NCBI RefSeq assembly: GCF_003589595.1
Contig: NW_020653750.1
Location: 9,332,459 to 9,396,458, forward strand
Source of the DNA: Hyposmocoma kahamanoa
Lineage: Eukaryota > Arthropoda > Insecta > Lepidoptera > Cosmopterigidae
DNA: 64,000 nt
Direction of reading: 5' to 3'
Part shown: one piece after another, positions 10,817 through 21,589 of the stretch
Numbering within the stretch: the stretch's first letter is position 1
How the letters are laid out: every line of letters starts with the position of its first letter
Notes under the pieces: model-generated
The model's input: only the letters and a program-made list of their open reading frames with translations
Databases searched by the model: none
What the model was told of the DNA's origin: nothing
Translations under genes and position numbers: made by a program

Positions 10817-10962
10817 GAGATTTTTTTGTGAAATAGCTCCACTAGTTTTTATTATGACTACTAATATAAAAATCGAACACATAGAAAAATATTTCGATTC
10901 GATGGGACTTGAACCTACGGCCATGCTGTCTTGCAATTACCAACTGAGGTACGGGTCAAGTT
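10817..10962 (-). repeat. Family C repeat copy
   Basis: Plus-strand order is ttttttgtgaaatagctcc, actagttttta, aaaatcgaacacatagaaaa, then gggacttgaacctac (B box on the minus strand) and accaactgaggtacgg (A box region). The tRNA-like part is diverged but both boxes can be placed. Confidence 0.65.
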
Positions 10963-11759
10963 GTCGAGTTGTCGAAATTCTCCTGTGTTTTTGTTCTTAC
11001 AAGCTTACAATTTTATTCAATCTAAATGGGAGTTCACTGCAACTGAGCGTAGTAATCCAAAGGATTTCACACTGATATACTAAGAAACGCAAGAGCTGGC
11101 ATCTTGGCGAGAAACGCAATTTTGTAAAGCGTACAGTTTTTCTGTTTACCATATCTTTTAGAAAGACTGACAGATTTGCGCCGAGAAAAATGGAAGGCGC
11201 ATTTTGAGGAAAGGTCACAAGTAAAGAAATATGGTATAAATAAATACAACCTGGACTGCCGCGAAGTGCCTGGTTTGCGGGAGTTGGTGTAAGTTGAGAG
11301 ACCATTGTCAAAACTCACAGTATTCGATTTGGGCATATCCATCATATGTATATGAATTTAGTTCCGTTTACACATTCGTTTTTTTTTATCTCGCTTTTTA
11401 CACCTAAGGTAATGTTCTGTTCTATCCTAAAATTGACAATCAAAATATAGAATTTATTTAAATATATTCGTTACCTTTAAAATCGATGAGATCGCAAATG
11501 GATAAATTTGGGTGACTTTGAAAAACAAGCAACTAGCTTCAGAACCGTTCAGTAAGACGAACAACGATGTGAGGCGATAAATAACGTTTTTTATGGGTGT
11601 ACATAGGCACTAGCCTAAAGTAGAAATAGACATTTTGTATGGGATGTATTTTTTCTCTTTATTTTATGTATTAAAAAGCTTTTAAGTTAGTGAAAAATTA
11701 GGTTCTCAGTTCGACAGTTTTTTTTGTGATTGTAGTAGTAGTGTAACTGTAGAGAGTAA
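10963..11759. other. Intergenic, unrecognised short frames
   Basis: Two overlapping minus-strand frames of about 90-100 codons lie at 10997-11345. They show no domain I recognise and no coding-like composition, so I treat them as chance. Confidence 0.4.
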
Positions 11760-11954
11760 TTATTTTGGACGGATGTCAAACGGAGAACAGGAGTAGATCT
11801 TCGGTAAGCCACGACACTCGGTAATGAGAAATATTTTAAGACAAATGTCGTTGCCGTTCTGTACGTCGCACAAGGTTGCGCCCACTCCATTTTCATCTTT
11901 CGAACCATTGCCGATGAAGATCTTTCGACCTTTCGTTAGACTAAGATCGAACAA
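11760..11954 (-). pseudogene. RNase H-like LINE fragment
   Basis: Reads RKIFIGNGSKDENGVGA then TLCDVQNGNDICLKIF and ECRGLPKIYSC. The first block resembles the start of RNase H in I/R1-group LINEs, and the EC...(E)IY spacing resembles its second strand/helix region. It is a reverse-oriented paralogue of the plus-strand fragment at 9048. Family H sequence flanks both, so the two pieces come from the same repeat family. The catalytic Asp of TDGSK appears as Gly here, so no activity is expected. Confidence 0.45.
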
Positions 11955-12060
11955 GAAATATTATATAACGATATGAACACGATGGCAAGCATTACAATGT
12001 ATGCCATCAATACGATAAGAAAAAGAAGAACATGGTCACGGCTGACCATGGGACCTGTAA
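11945..12060 (-). repeat. Family H motif with ggtcccatggtca end
   Basis: Plus-strand view: gatggcaagcattacaatgt, gccatcaatacgataaga, then catggtcacggctgaccatg. This is the mirror of 8940-9050, including the short palindrome around the CATGG of family D. Confidence 0.6.
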
Positions 12061-12069
12061 AGTTAAGTA

Positions 12070-12955
12070 AGTTACAAACATTGCAGTTAGAAACGAAAAA
12101 TTGAATCTTGTGGATACAGTTGTATTTCTAGGTATAACAGATGCTAAATTGCAATGTGGTCACATATAAGTAAATTATCAAAACGGCTCAGCTCTGCAGT
12201 GTACGCGATAAAAAAATACGGAAACTTTCAGGCGTCGAAACCGCTAGATTGGTTTACTTCAGCTACTTTCACAGTTTAATGACATACGGCATTTTGCTTT
12301 GGGGTAATGCCGCCTATATTAATATAATCTTTGTCCTGCAGAAACGTGCGGTTAGGGCAATTTACATTCTGGGCCCCAGAGTATCTTTGAGAGATAAGTT
12401 TAAGGAAATGAATATTCTTACACTAGCGTCACGTACATTTATGAAAATGTAATTTATGTTAAGAGGAATAGTAATTTCTTTATGAAAAACAGTGACAGAC
12501 ATAACATTAACACGAGGAAAAAATAAACTAGCTATTCTTGATAGTCGTCTTCACAAAGTCACATATTCATTTAAGGGGCAATGTATACGCTTCTATAAGA
12601 TAGATTGCGGTTGATACACAAAATTCACGAGGCTTAAAACTATAGTGAAACAAAAACTTTATACTAATACAACTTCTGCGTACTTGGGTGACAAAATCCG
12701 TGATAGTAACCCGTTTAGCTCATGGAGGTAGTCTCGACCTTTGATGTTTGAAAAAAAAAAAATATATATTGTAAATGTTGAGTATGTACAAATGTTATTT
12801 ACAAAGAGCAACCCCTATAGTTTCCTGCTCATTTTTCTCAGGGGAATCTGCCGTACGAATGAGCGGTAGAGATTAACCAATGTGACGATTTCAAGTGTAA
12901 TAATGCTTACCTATGAAATAATGATTAAAAATATTTTGATTTTGATTTGACATAA
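12070..12955 (+). pseudogene. LINE C-terminal region and 3' tail (Jockey/CR1-like)
   Basis: Coding remains in shifting frames read LNLVDTVVFLGITDAKLQ, SKLSKRLSSAVYAIKK-like sequence, then an open piece at 12249-12452 with YFSYFHSLMTYGILLWGNAA and LQKRAVRAIY, and finally KLAILDSRLHKV, QCIRFYN and YLGDKIRDSNPFSSW. These are ordered blocks of the post-RT region of Jockey/CR1-type LINEs (FLG...D, Y.....YG...WG, LQK.A.R.I, F.....YN.LP). It is followed by an AT-rich 3' UTR ending in a ttttgattttgatttg tail at 12928-12950, the usual tail of this group. The 5' part, including the catalytic domain, is missing, and stops and frameshifts interrupt the rest. One of the clearest LINE relics in the window. 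Confidence 0.8.
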
Positions 12956-13165
12956 AAAAAACAATAAAATGGTTACAAAAAGAGTTCAGCTAGAAAGTGC
13001 GCTGTCAACCTTTTCTCGAAAGAAGAGATCGACGGTCTATATTGGATGTGGGAAGGGAGTCTGTTCCTCTGAGTAGGTAGTTAATAGTTATTTGTTACGC
13101 AAGGCTGCAAAGTTATTGTTTGACGCGAGTGCTTGTTTTGAAACCTGAGCAAGTTACGGAGTCTT

Positions 13166-13330
13166 GGGTCGTATTCTAGAACTCTACTCAATGCTTAAGT
13201 CAAGATCTGAGTATGATTTCAAGCACTGGAAATACGACCCTAATGGCAGGGACTTGAGTATGGTTTCGAGTGCTTTGAACCATACTCAAATCCTGACTTG
13301 AGCATTGAGTAGAGTTCTAGAATACGACCC
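13166..13330. mobile_element. MITE family E, complete palindromic copy
   Basis: Arms beginning GGGTCGTATTCTAGAACTCT on the left and ending AGAGTTCTAGAATACGACCC on the right are almost perfectly inverted for about 65 bp (actcaatgcttaagtca / tgacttgagcattgagt and so on). The 165 bp element is almost all inverted repeat. Flanks read gtctt and taaga. A second copy at 32715 shares the arms. No coding capacity. The superfamily is not clear from the termini. Confidence 0.8.
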
Positions 13331-14746
13331 TAAGATTGAACCACGATCGAAGCAAGTGGTTAAAAAATAGTATCCTGAGCGTAGCGAGAGAACAAGAAAA
13401 GTAAGTAATTTAAGAGAAAGTGAAAATATGATGTATTAGAACTACAATGGAAAATATTTATTGAGGATCCCGATAATTAAAAGAAGACATGGCTCAAAGT
13501 ACTTGTATCCAAGCCAAAACTCTTAGTTAAAAAAAGTGTCATTATTATAATTGTAAGTCAATGCATTATGTCTTTTTTTTTCATTTAAAGAAAAAGTTAG
13601 GTGCACCATTAGTCCATCGTCAAGTTCGAACTTTAAAAACTATTTCCACGCTAGCGCGGAAAGATTTCTAATGAGATAAGAAAGCCTTTCCGAGCTAGTG
13701 AAGTGAAAAAATGTTTTCCACAGTTTGGACTTAAAATTTTGTTGAGACTTACACTCATGCAAGGGTAGTGATAAATCGTCTCAGGTGCTAAAATATATGC
13801 AATAAAAAAAATATCATCAATAATAAATAACTAACAGTAATTTAAATTTTGCGATTACACAATATTAATTTTGTTTCATGAGGTCTTATAGTATGTATTT
13901 AGACGGCTTCGTTTTCTAGTTAAACTCTCATTATAGGTATTGTTCTGTATCAAAGCAGTACACGGAAGTAAAATTGACGTCAGTATACAAGTAAAAAGTA
14001 AAATACATATATGACAATTATATTAAAAACACTAACAATTTTCTAGTAAATTTTTGAAGCTAATTTTATATTAGTTAATTTTCATTTCTGCTTTATTTGT
14101 AATTGTTTAAGTAGACGTCCTATGCCTACCTTTCTTACGTATGCTTAGAGGTGGAAGGCTGAGAGCTTGGTGTTCTATAACATATGTTAATCCTAGTATG
14201 GACACCAGAGTTCATCAGAGACAGAAATGAAACTATATTCAATAACATGTGAGGACTATTTTTTTGTGAAAGATAATAAAGACAATTTCGTCATTTCATC
14301 AATATGTACACAATAAAACATCACACAAATACGTATTAAGTTTAAATTCTGGAAAACATGAATCAGCCTGAACAACGATTAACTTATGTAATTTTACAAA
14401 TTTAGAAGAAGATCATTTTGTAATTGCATCATTTTTATATTTTAATAAAGACAATTAAAATTCAAAATCGAAATTCAATCAGCATAAAAATCAAGTGAAA
14501 CAGTAATCAGCGGTCACTACAAGCATTTATCTTAATATATCCCCTCTTTCAAGCCTGCATTTAGACTATAAACACTGATATAGACTGATTGTATCGGAAC
14601 GTTTAGGATTATCTCTGAGAATCACGCACGACTTTCGCACAAAATCGCCTCACCCAACGCCTTGTCTACAATTTGCCTACGCCTCACTTCGAACTTAACT
14701 CCTTCATTTCAATGATTAATATGATCACTATCATTTAATTCATTAC
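13331..14746. other. Intergenic, nothing recognised
   Basis: Long AT-rich stretch without repeats shared with the rest of the window and without open frames above about 50 codons. Confidence 0.45.
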
Positions 14747-15020
14747 CATGATATCAATAATTTTTTGTAAAATTAATCCACTACTTTGTTAGCTGTAAAG
14801 GTACCTGGCTGAGGGAGAAGAAAAACTTTCATAGATTTCTCACAGATGGCGCTATAGCAAAAAGTCGTTAAAAACTAAAAGCAAAGAACTGCAACAAACA
14901 CAGAAAAAATAGTAAAGTTTGCTGATTGGTTCCGTAGCTCAGTTGGCTAAGAATTAGGCACGGTATGCTGAAGGCGCTGGTTCGAATACACCCGGATCGA
15001 AGGAATTTTTCTTGATGTGC
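14747..15020 (+). repeat. Family C repeat, inverted-arm form
   Basis: Left arm at 14750-14795 (atatcaataattttttgta, attaatccactactttgtta) is the reverse complement of the tail seen in other copies. Then come cagatggcgctatagc, aaaagtcgttaaaaact, gcaacaaacacag, ggttccgtagctcagttggc (A box TAGCTCAGTTGG) and gctggttcgaatacacccgg (B box GGTTCGAATAC). The element ends at ggatcgaaggaatttttctt. It is the most readable whole copy not split by another insertion. Confidence 0.75.
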
Positions 15021-15721
15021 GTTTAAATATCATCAACTCAATGTTGCATCACTGCAAGCGCAGTTCAATAGCGGGGTTAGCTGCTGTCACTTGTTTAGTT
15101 GACGGCGAATTCGATTGAAAGCGAACCCCTTTCCAATGATTTCTGTGGCACCTTATGCGTCTTGACTTTAAACTAACCATCAAAAGTGGACTTAAAGCAG
15201 TAACTGCGTTTTAGTAGATAAAATATACAAGGAAAAGCAAAAAAAGAGATTGAACGATATCGCCGAGCTGCCCTCTCAAATATTTTGCGTTGTAAAGTAT
15301 ATTAAACAAAACAGAAAGCTCACTCTTGAATGTTTTGTTTTAAACCGAAACGTAGCTGAGCAGAGTATGTGAGCGAAGACCATTAGTCTATTGAAATTTA
15401 TGCAGAGAATCTAAATCCACCCGAGTGAAGCGATATTAGTCGGCCGTGGGGGCGTTGTGGTTGGTAAAAACCCTTAATCTTCCACGTCTGTTAAAAATGG
15501 CTTGACGTTTGACAGCCGTTTAAAGCGTACTGCGCTCGACAACGGACAAACTGTCCTAATGACCTATTGAAGATCTTAACTTTAAAAATTTGCCTTGTTT
15601 ACCACCTTCCGTAGCCAAAAAGTAAAAAAATATTTTGTTATCTAGCTATTAAGATTTACATTACTTTAAAGTACATAGGCTCTCAATCTCGTTTCGTACA
15701 GAAACATAAATAAAACAAAAA
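15021..15721. other. Intergenic, nothing recognised
   Basis: Mixed composition, no open frame of interest, no repeat family shared with other parts of the window. Confidence 0.4.
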
Positions 15722-15872
15722 TATCAACATCTACCCATTTATACGTTCCACTGCTGTGCACGGGTCTCCTCTCAGCCTTGGGCTTAAGTTCGCCACGCTG
15801 GCCCAATGCGCGTTGGGGAGTTCGCATGTCTTTCGGAGGTTTGTGAATCTTTTACGACGCTAAAGCTCATGG
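15722..15872 (-). repeat. SINE family G, 3' body fragment
   Basis: On the minus strand: aaacctccgaaagacatgcg, ccccaacgcgcattgggcca, gcgtggcgaactta, ctgagaggagacccgtgcac and agcagtggaacgtataaatg. This is the body of a SINE type widespread in Lepidoptera, and the same body follows a tRNA-like head at 38660. The head is missing here. Confidence 0.75.
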
Positions 15873-15930
15873 TAAGTTTCAAATATAAAATACCATATTT
15901 AGAGATAACCTAACCTCAGTACAAAGTACT

Positions 15931-16217
15931 AAAAAACCGACCTCAAAAGTTATTCATCCCCTAGTTTACCACCCTCAAAGGTCGAATATTTTCTTCAAAT
16001 TTAAATGGGACTACTTCTGAGGTACCCTCTTCATCAAAATCGGAAAGAATTATCAATATCGGTTCACAAATGGCGGAGTTTTCGCGTAACATACATGCAA
16101 AATTGGAAAGAGGATACGTCAGAAGTGGTCCCATTTAAATTTGAAGATTCTTTTTGAATTTTCCACCTCTAATGGTGGTAAACTAGAGGATGAATGTTTT
16201 TGAGGTTGGCTTTTTTA
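15931..16217. repeat. Family I foldback repeat, complete
   Basis: Two arms of about 100 bp (left: aaaccgacctcaaaag, tcatcccctagtttaccacc, cttcaaatttaaatgggac; right: the reverse complement with about 80% identity, ending tttttgaggttggctttt) surround a short centre. Partial relatives lie at 33605-33700 and 54057-54345. Termini of the form AACCGA(C/T)(C/T)TCAAAA suggest a MITE-like or foldback element common in Lepidoptera. Confidence 0.7.
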
Positions 16218-16245
16218 ACCGGAGGTTATGTTAGGTTATTATAAT

Positions 16246-16508
16246 ACCAAGTGACGGGATGAACAAGTCGTGCGTCTGATGGTAAGCGACACGCCTGTCG
16301 ATAACAGTTGCAGTACCATTCAGAGCTTTAAATCACAAAGATCCGAGGGGCACTGCCACTGCACCCGACGTAAGTTGACAAGTCCCATGTGCCTGTAATT
16401 TCACCAGCACCCGTACCCTTCAAAACCGGAACGCACACACTATTGCTTGGCGGCAGAAATAGGTAAGGCAGTACTGCCGCACTTCCCTGGACGAACTCTT
16501 CCACAAAG
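16246..16508 (-). repeat. Family A retroposon, left half of head-to-head pair
   Basis: Minus-orientation copy: agtgacgggatgaacaagtc, cgacacgcctgtcgataac, agagctttaaatcacaaag, ccctt-caaaaccggaacgca and cctggacgaactcttcc. Its 5' end abuts the 5' end of the next copy with only about 8 bp between. Confidence 0.8.
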
Positions 16509-16795
16509 AAGAAGTTCTTCTTGTGAAAGAGTTCATCCAGGAAAGCACTGCCACGTTACCTATTTCTGTCGCCAAGCAGTAATTTAAGCATTACTGCGTT
16601 CCGCTTTGGAAGGGTAAGGGTGCTGGCGAAATTACAGGCACATTGGACTTATGTCTCAGGATGCAGGGCGCAGCGGCTGTGCCCCAAAGATCTTTGCGAT
16701 TGAAAGCTTTGTACTGGTACTGCAACTGCTATGGATAGCCGTGTCGCTTACCATCAGACGCACGACTTGTTCGTCTCGTCACTTCGTATTATAAA
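16509..16795 (+). repeat. Family A retroposon, right half of head-to-head pair
   Basis: Plus-orientation copy: cttgtgaaagagttcatcca, tcgccaagcagtaat, gcgttccgctttggaagggt, cagggcgcagcggctgtgcc, atcagacgcacgacttgttc, ending cgtcacttcgtattataaaa. It is diverged from its partner, for example by a short deletion around the cttgtcaactt block, so the two are not products of a recent simple duplication. Confidence 0.8.
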
Positions 16796-16799
16796 AGAA

Positions 16800-16875
16800 A
16801 GATTTGCAAATCCTATCACCGCGTTGTAAGCATTGTAGTGTTTGCCATCGATACGAAACGAAGAAAAAGAAGTTT
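16800..16875 (-). repeat. Family H motif copy
   Basis: Plus-strand string gtaagcattgtagtgtttgc followed by catcgatacgaaacgaagaa is the reverse complement of the family H motif seen at 60296-60365. Confidence 0.5.
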
Positions 16876-17660
16876 TGTAAAAATCCTCTTCTTGTATTTC
16901 AGATTCTAGCTTTGGAATAAAATGCCACACGAAGTAAAAAAACATTTTCTAAGTTAAGCTACTTTTAAACGAGTGGACGTAATATATCTTCAAAAATAAT
17001 ATATATTATATTCATTTACTTAACGGGATTGAAATTCTAATGTCTCATGCATAAATTGAACTCCCCTTGCGAATACAAGAAACGTTTTCGGCATTGAGGA
17101 AATACACAATATTATAATTGGAGAAAACAAATTTTAAAAATTTTGCCGTTCACGGAAACTCGTTCTGTAATTTAGCTAATTCAAGAATTTTATTTATGTG
17201 GCGGAAGTTGCTCCTTATTTTGTATTTTAGAACACTTTGGCGAATTTAGAAGAAAGACACGATTTTTTACGTATATTAAGTCACGTATCATCACGTAGTT
17301 GATCACTTTGTCTTTTCACAATAAATAGTATTATTGTTACTTAAAATGAAATGAAATTAAATTAAATAGGACTTTATTCATCAAACAAACTGATGAGCTA
17401 CTCTGATTTATATTTCTAAGATGTTGATGAAAAAGACGAAGCCTCAGCGTAGTGTTTTGTCCTTTTCATTCTTCGTCAGTTTTTCAGTCTCCGCCTGTGT
17501 TCCCTGTCGGACATAATCGAAACATAAAATTGACGATGCCGTTCTTGATCACACAACTAAACAGATCTTGATTTGATTGTGATATTTGATGTAATTGAAA
17601 CACATATTTTCGTGGCCTTACTTCTTCCATCGTCATTTAGTTTAGTTTAATTCATACAGT
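16876..17660. other. Intergenic, nothing recognised
   Basis: AT-rich, with only short chance frames. It leads into the GC-rich island that follows. Confidence 0.4.
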
Positions 17661-17728
17661 TGTCGGCGGCGGCGGCGCGCGGGGGATACGCGGCGACGGC
17701 GGCGGCGGCAGCCCGCCGACGCGGCGCT
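17661..17728. other. GC-rich GGC-repeat island
   Basis: About 68 bp that is almost entirely G and C, with GGC/CGG runs (tcggcggcggcggcgcgcg, acggcggcggcggcagcccg) and several CpGs, set in sequence that is about 65-70% A+T. On the minus strand a frame opens with MSAASAGCRRRRRR and ends at a TAA about 30 codons in. It might be a 5' exon or promoter-proximal island of an unseen host gene, or an isolated expansion. No splice or promoter evidence settles it. Confidence 0.5.
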
Positions 17729-17814
17729 CATATCTAATCTAAACAAGCAGTAAATTACGACAAAACATTATAGTAAGCAATTATAGTGCAATATTTATTT
17801 TATATGTTTTTACT

Positions 17815-17960
17815 ACCGTCATATTCATACATTATTATGAGAAAATACTCCACTAGTGTTGTTGTTATTGGTACAAAGATCGAACAATAGTAAAGAAATT
17901 CTCTTTCGAACCGGCTGAATTCGATCTAGCTGCTTTTTCGCTAAACCGGGGTTATTGCTC
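17815..17960 (-). repeat. Family C repeat, decayed copy
   Basis: Plus-strand blocks gaaaatactccactagtg, acaaagatcgaacaatag, aaccggctgaattcgatc match the family C tail and B-box region in order, with heavy decay beyond. Confidence 0.55.
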
Positions 17961-18612
17961 TCTCAACGGATTTTTATTAACTTAAAATCATAGTAAGTTT
18001 TTTATGAACGACAATTATTCACTACCATTTTTTGCTATTTTATTATACATATTGTTCTTTCAGGTTTATTGTTTTACATTCAAGCAGCACTTTTAATATG
18101 GGGTTTTTATCTAATTTATAAGGTGTGAATTTATGAGGTCGTAGAGGAGGGAAAATGGCCTCACGCAACGTGTCTGCACCGCTTCTATTGGTTACGTGCT
18201 CGTGATACATCGAACGGCTCCCCGCAACACGTAGCCCGGCTATTTATCTGGGAGACTGTTTGACAATCCACCCCTCCCAACCTTGCCTCGCTTACCCTCT
18301 TGTTTACACCCAATAAAATAAATAAAACACTCCACAACAACTGCCAATATACAGAACCAAGCGCCCTAGTGAGAAAACATGACTTCCATCTTAACTCTAA
18401 GCCACGCAATTCTGTAACCTTAAACAACAAAACCTAAAAAAGTCTGTAGTAAGTGTTAATTACGTTTTAATGAAAATTGATTACTCCATTTGCAAGGGAA
18501 ACCGCTTTGTTTCAATTCAGGCTGTGTCTCGACCCAGTCTTTGACGCCATGTCAACTATAAGGAAAGCACTATAAATACGTAAAATAGTAATTAATTTCA
18601 CAAAATATTCTA
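17961..18612. other. Intergenic, nothing recognised
   Basis: A minus-strand frame of about 80 codons at 18185-18430 covers a G+C-richer patch but shows no recognisable domain. Confidence 0.4.
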
Positions 18613-18842
18613 ATAGGAAATGAAACTATTTTCCCGGATTTGAATCGCGTATATTTGTTTTTCAAACAAACCGACGTTTCCCACCGAATAGGGTGGTTTG
18701 CATCAATATTAGACATAACTGGTTGAAGACTACCACCTCAGTCAACCGTGACCATGGGACCTGTAAAGGGCCCGAAACGTCGGTTTGTTTGAAAAAACAA
18801 ATATACGCGATTTAAATCCGGAAAAATAGTTTCATTTCCTAT
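18613..18842. repeat. Family D long palindrome
   Basis: Left arm 18613-18680 (ataggaaatgaaactatttt, cggatttgaatcgcgtatat, caaacaaaccgacgtttc) and right arm 18774-18842 are reverse complements over about 68 bp with very few mismatches. They flank about 93 bp that include the ggtcccatggtcacggttga-type block in reverse. Related half-copies lie at 8786, 37322 and 60795. Confidence 0.85.
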
Positions 18843-21164
18843 GTGTAACAATCGCGAAAACCTCAAAAAACTCGCGAAAAACTCGAAAATATTCTAATTT
18901 CAAAAGCACTCAAGTGCAGATCTTCTAAGATATAAAACAGGTAGGAATTTTTATCACAACGATGGTTCGTTTGAACATGGATGCCAAAAATATTCATTAA
19001 ATATTTAATTGTCGTTTCACTTCAGAGGCAGAGCTTATGGAAAACATTTTGATGGCAAGATGAGAAAATTTTATTCACCGCATCGCAAGCGAAGAGGAAA
19101 AAATATTAATTGACACAAATTTAATGCTGGCGCAAGCCGGTTCGTCCGCACTCAGGCCAAATGAAATGTTGATTTTACGTCCCACGTTTTACGTCCTGGC
19201 AGCAGATGAAACAAAATACACGTTCATTAGCGCAGACCAGGAAATTATATTACAGTATGTAGTTGATTATGATATCTTGGAGCCGCCCTACATTGCAAGT
19301 TCAAGTACTTTCAGGTGCGCGTCTACATTAGCTGCCGAATTACCAAAATTGTGTGAAGTACTATTATGACCACGACTTAGCAAACCGTTTTGGTAAGGGT
19401 GAGATTCCAAGTCAGGAAATTATCCGACTTATACTTAGAACTGTTCTTTATGTGAAGTGTAGACCAGGGCACTTGTTAGTCCCACGCTGTCTAGACGGGC
19501 AGCACACCTCATCCAAAGTAGAAAGTTATTAGCTCCCGCAATCCCCAGGCAATGCGCGGCCACTGGCTGCTGAAACGTTACATTTCCATTCCTCGGATTC
19601 TACCTATGTAAAGAACCCGGTATACTGCGCAGATAAATTATAAATGAGATATCGTAACACTTGTAAAGTGACGTGAACAATAGAGCTTGCAATAAAAGTC
19701 GCAATTTCGTAAGAAATATCTCGAGTTCTTGTACTTGTATAAACATAAAAACGCTGTATCCCAATGTTAAAGTTGTATAAACTAGGAATCAGTCGTGTTT
19801 GTAACCCATTTAGACTTCGTGCTGGAACGCTTTGTTGTTTTATGGCGGCGAACGGACGCTGCGAAGAGATGAAGAGGAGTGTAAAAAGTATCAAACAGAC
19901 GGGGCAATTTGTCTGGCTTAGCCGAATACCCTGTGCCTGTGTGCTGAACGGCCATCGCTCGTCTGTTATTTTTACATAGTATCAAAGAATAGGCTTTTGT
20001 ATTTATAGTAACTTCAAGTGACAGTGGAAGCTTTCTAAATTCGGTAAGAAAATTTGTTTTCGTCACAAATTTAATTAATTTCTTCGTCTTTGTACATACT
20101 TGGAGGTCGTCCATCATTTTAGGGAAAATGTCACCAACTCACTGCGCTTTAACCCGAAACTTGTGAGTGCCCTTAGGAGTTACAGCGTGAATAATATTCT
20201 GTGTGATTCAGCCCGCGTGAGTATAACTCCGACTTAAAATTTTCCCAAATGTCACCATGTTCCGGCCTCGTTTAATCCATTTGTGTATAACAGCTCTAAG
20301 AAACATCAACAAAAGTTTAAGTAGTAGGAAAATGCGAATAAGTTTTCGATGGTAACAGATTCTGTGAACTTTATTGGAAATTAGGTCAGACCGGCCAAAC
20401 TATCATATTGAGTCTTTTAAATGCAATATGCAAACTAACAAAATTAATAATATGCCAGACAACCACACTAAAAAGAATTCAATGAACAATTTTAGAAAAG
20501 TTAAAGTCACAAATTGGTCGTAGAATCGGAGCCATGTCCTCCTCCACCAAGTGGGTCAATATTGCTTAAGGTAAATATAAAAACAGCACTAACATTTTCG
20601 AGTATTATAAAATACTTCTTATCAATAAGTCTTTATTAAGAATTATACATTTCAGCATTTGCGCGGCGTTCGACTGTTATTTTACAACTGTTTGACAGTT
20701 TATATAGCTTAACCTGTAGCTGAGTGTGCTTTGGGAGTTTTATGCGCTACGCAACATTAAGAGTTGGCGACATGAAACAGGATCCTCGCTATGCATGCCG
20801 ACTTAATCCCAGGTAATGGGACGTAATAAAATGTAAGAGGCGAAGGTAACGACAGACGTGCGCGCGTGACCTGTTATCTTCAGCTCTCACAGTTAGACCT
20901 ATACAAATTTTGTTTCGGTGACTTATCAAACAATAGGACGATACTTGCGCTTTTAGCATATGCCTGTCGTAGCCAAGTTGTTCATTTAGCCATTCAACTA
21001 TCGGCCTAAGCATTTTAATAAACTACGCCATTTAAATAAGTGATTTCAATCGACATGTTTAAATGGTACCAGAAAAACAAATTAACTCCGTAGGGTAGTG
21101 CATACAGTGATCTAGATAGTCCGAGAATATCTAGAACAGAATCAATTGAGAAAAGATTTTTTCC
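18843..21164. other. Intergenic with one unrecognised open frame
   Basis: A plus-strand frame at 19124-19369 (81 codons, beginning MLAQAGSSALRPNEM) has a fairly even amino-acid mix but matches no family I know. Frames continue upstream only to about 19090. Other frames at 19604-20117 and 20789-21013 look like chance. No repeat family of the window occurs here, making this one of the longer repeat-poor stretches. Confidence 0.35.
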
Positions 21165-21250
21165 ACATATGGTTCTACCTGAAATCGAACCCTGAAAGTT
21201 ATCATTAAGCGCTCAGAGTGCTAACACCTTGGTCACGACGATCAAATAAT
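21165..21250 (-). repeat. tRNA-like SINE relic (head only)
   Basis: On the minus strand the sequence has a possible A box (gtgaccaaggtgttagcac) and a B box in a weak T stem (cagggttcgatttcagg) about 35 bp apart, then decays. No body shared with other families. Confidence 0.4.
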
Positions 21251-21589
21251 TTTTTTATGTACACAATGTTCATTATTCTCAAAGTCCCGATAATTTAATT
21301 ATACGACTAGAAATTTGTAAAATTAATTTGCCCAACGAATAATTGTTCTCGTGTAATCAACAAGTAAATTTTTTTTATTTTTTTGTTAGTAAAATTATCC
21401 TGTCACTAAATTTGAGAAGTTTTGTGCATCAAGACCGAAAACAGTAAGTCAAGGTACCTAAAGGAGTACCTCAAGGTGGCGTGTCGGGACCACTTTTATT
21501 TTTATTATATAATTTTATTTTATATACATGAAGGACATTCCCAAATAATTTGTGGATGATTGTACTGTAATTTATGAAAAGTAGTATTA

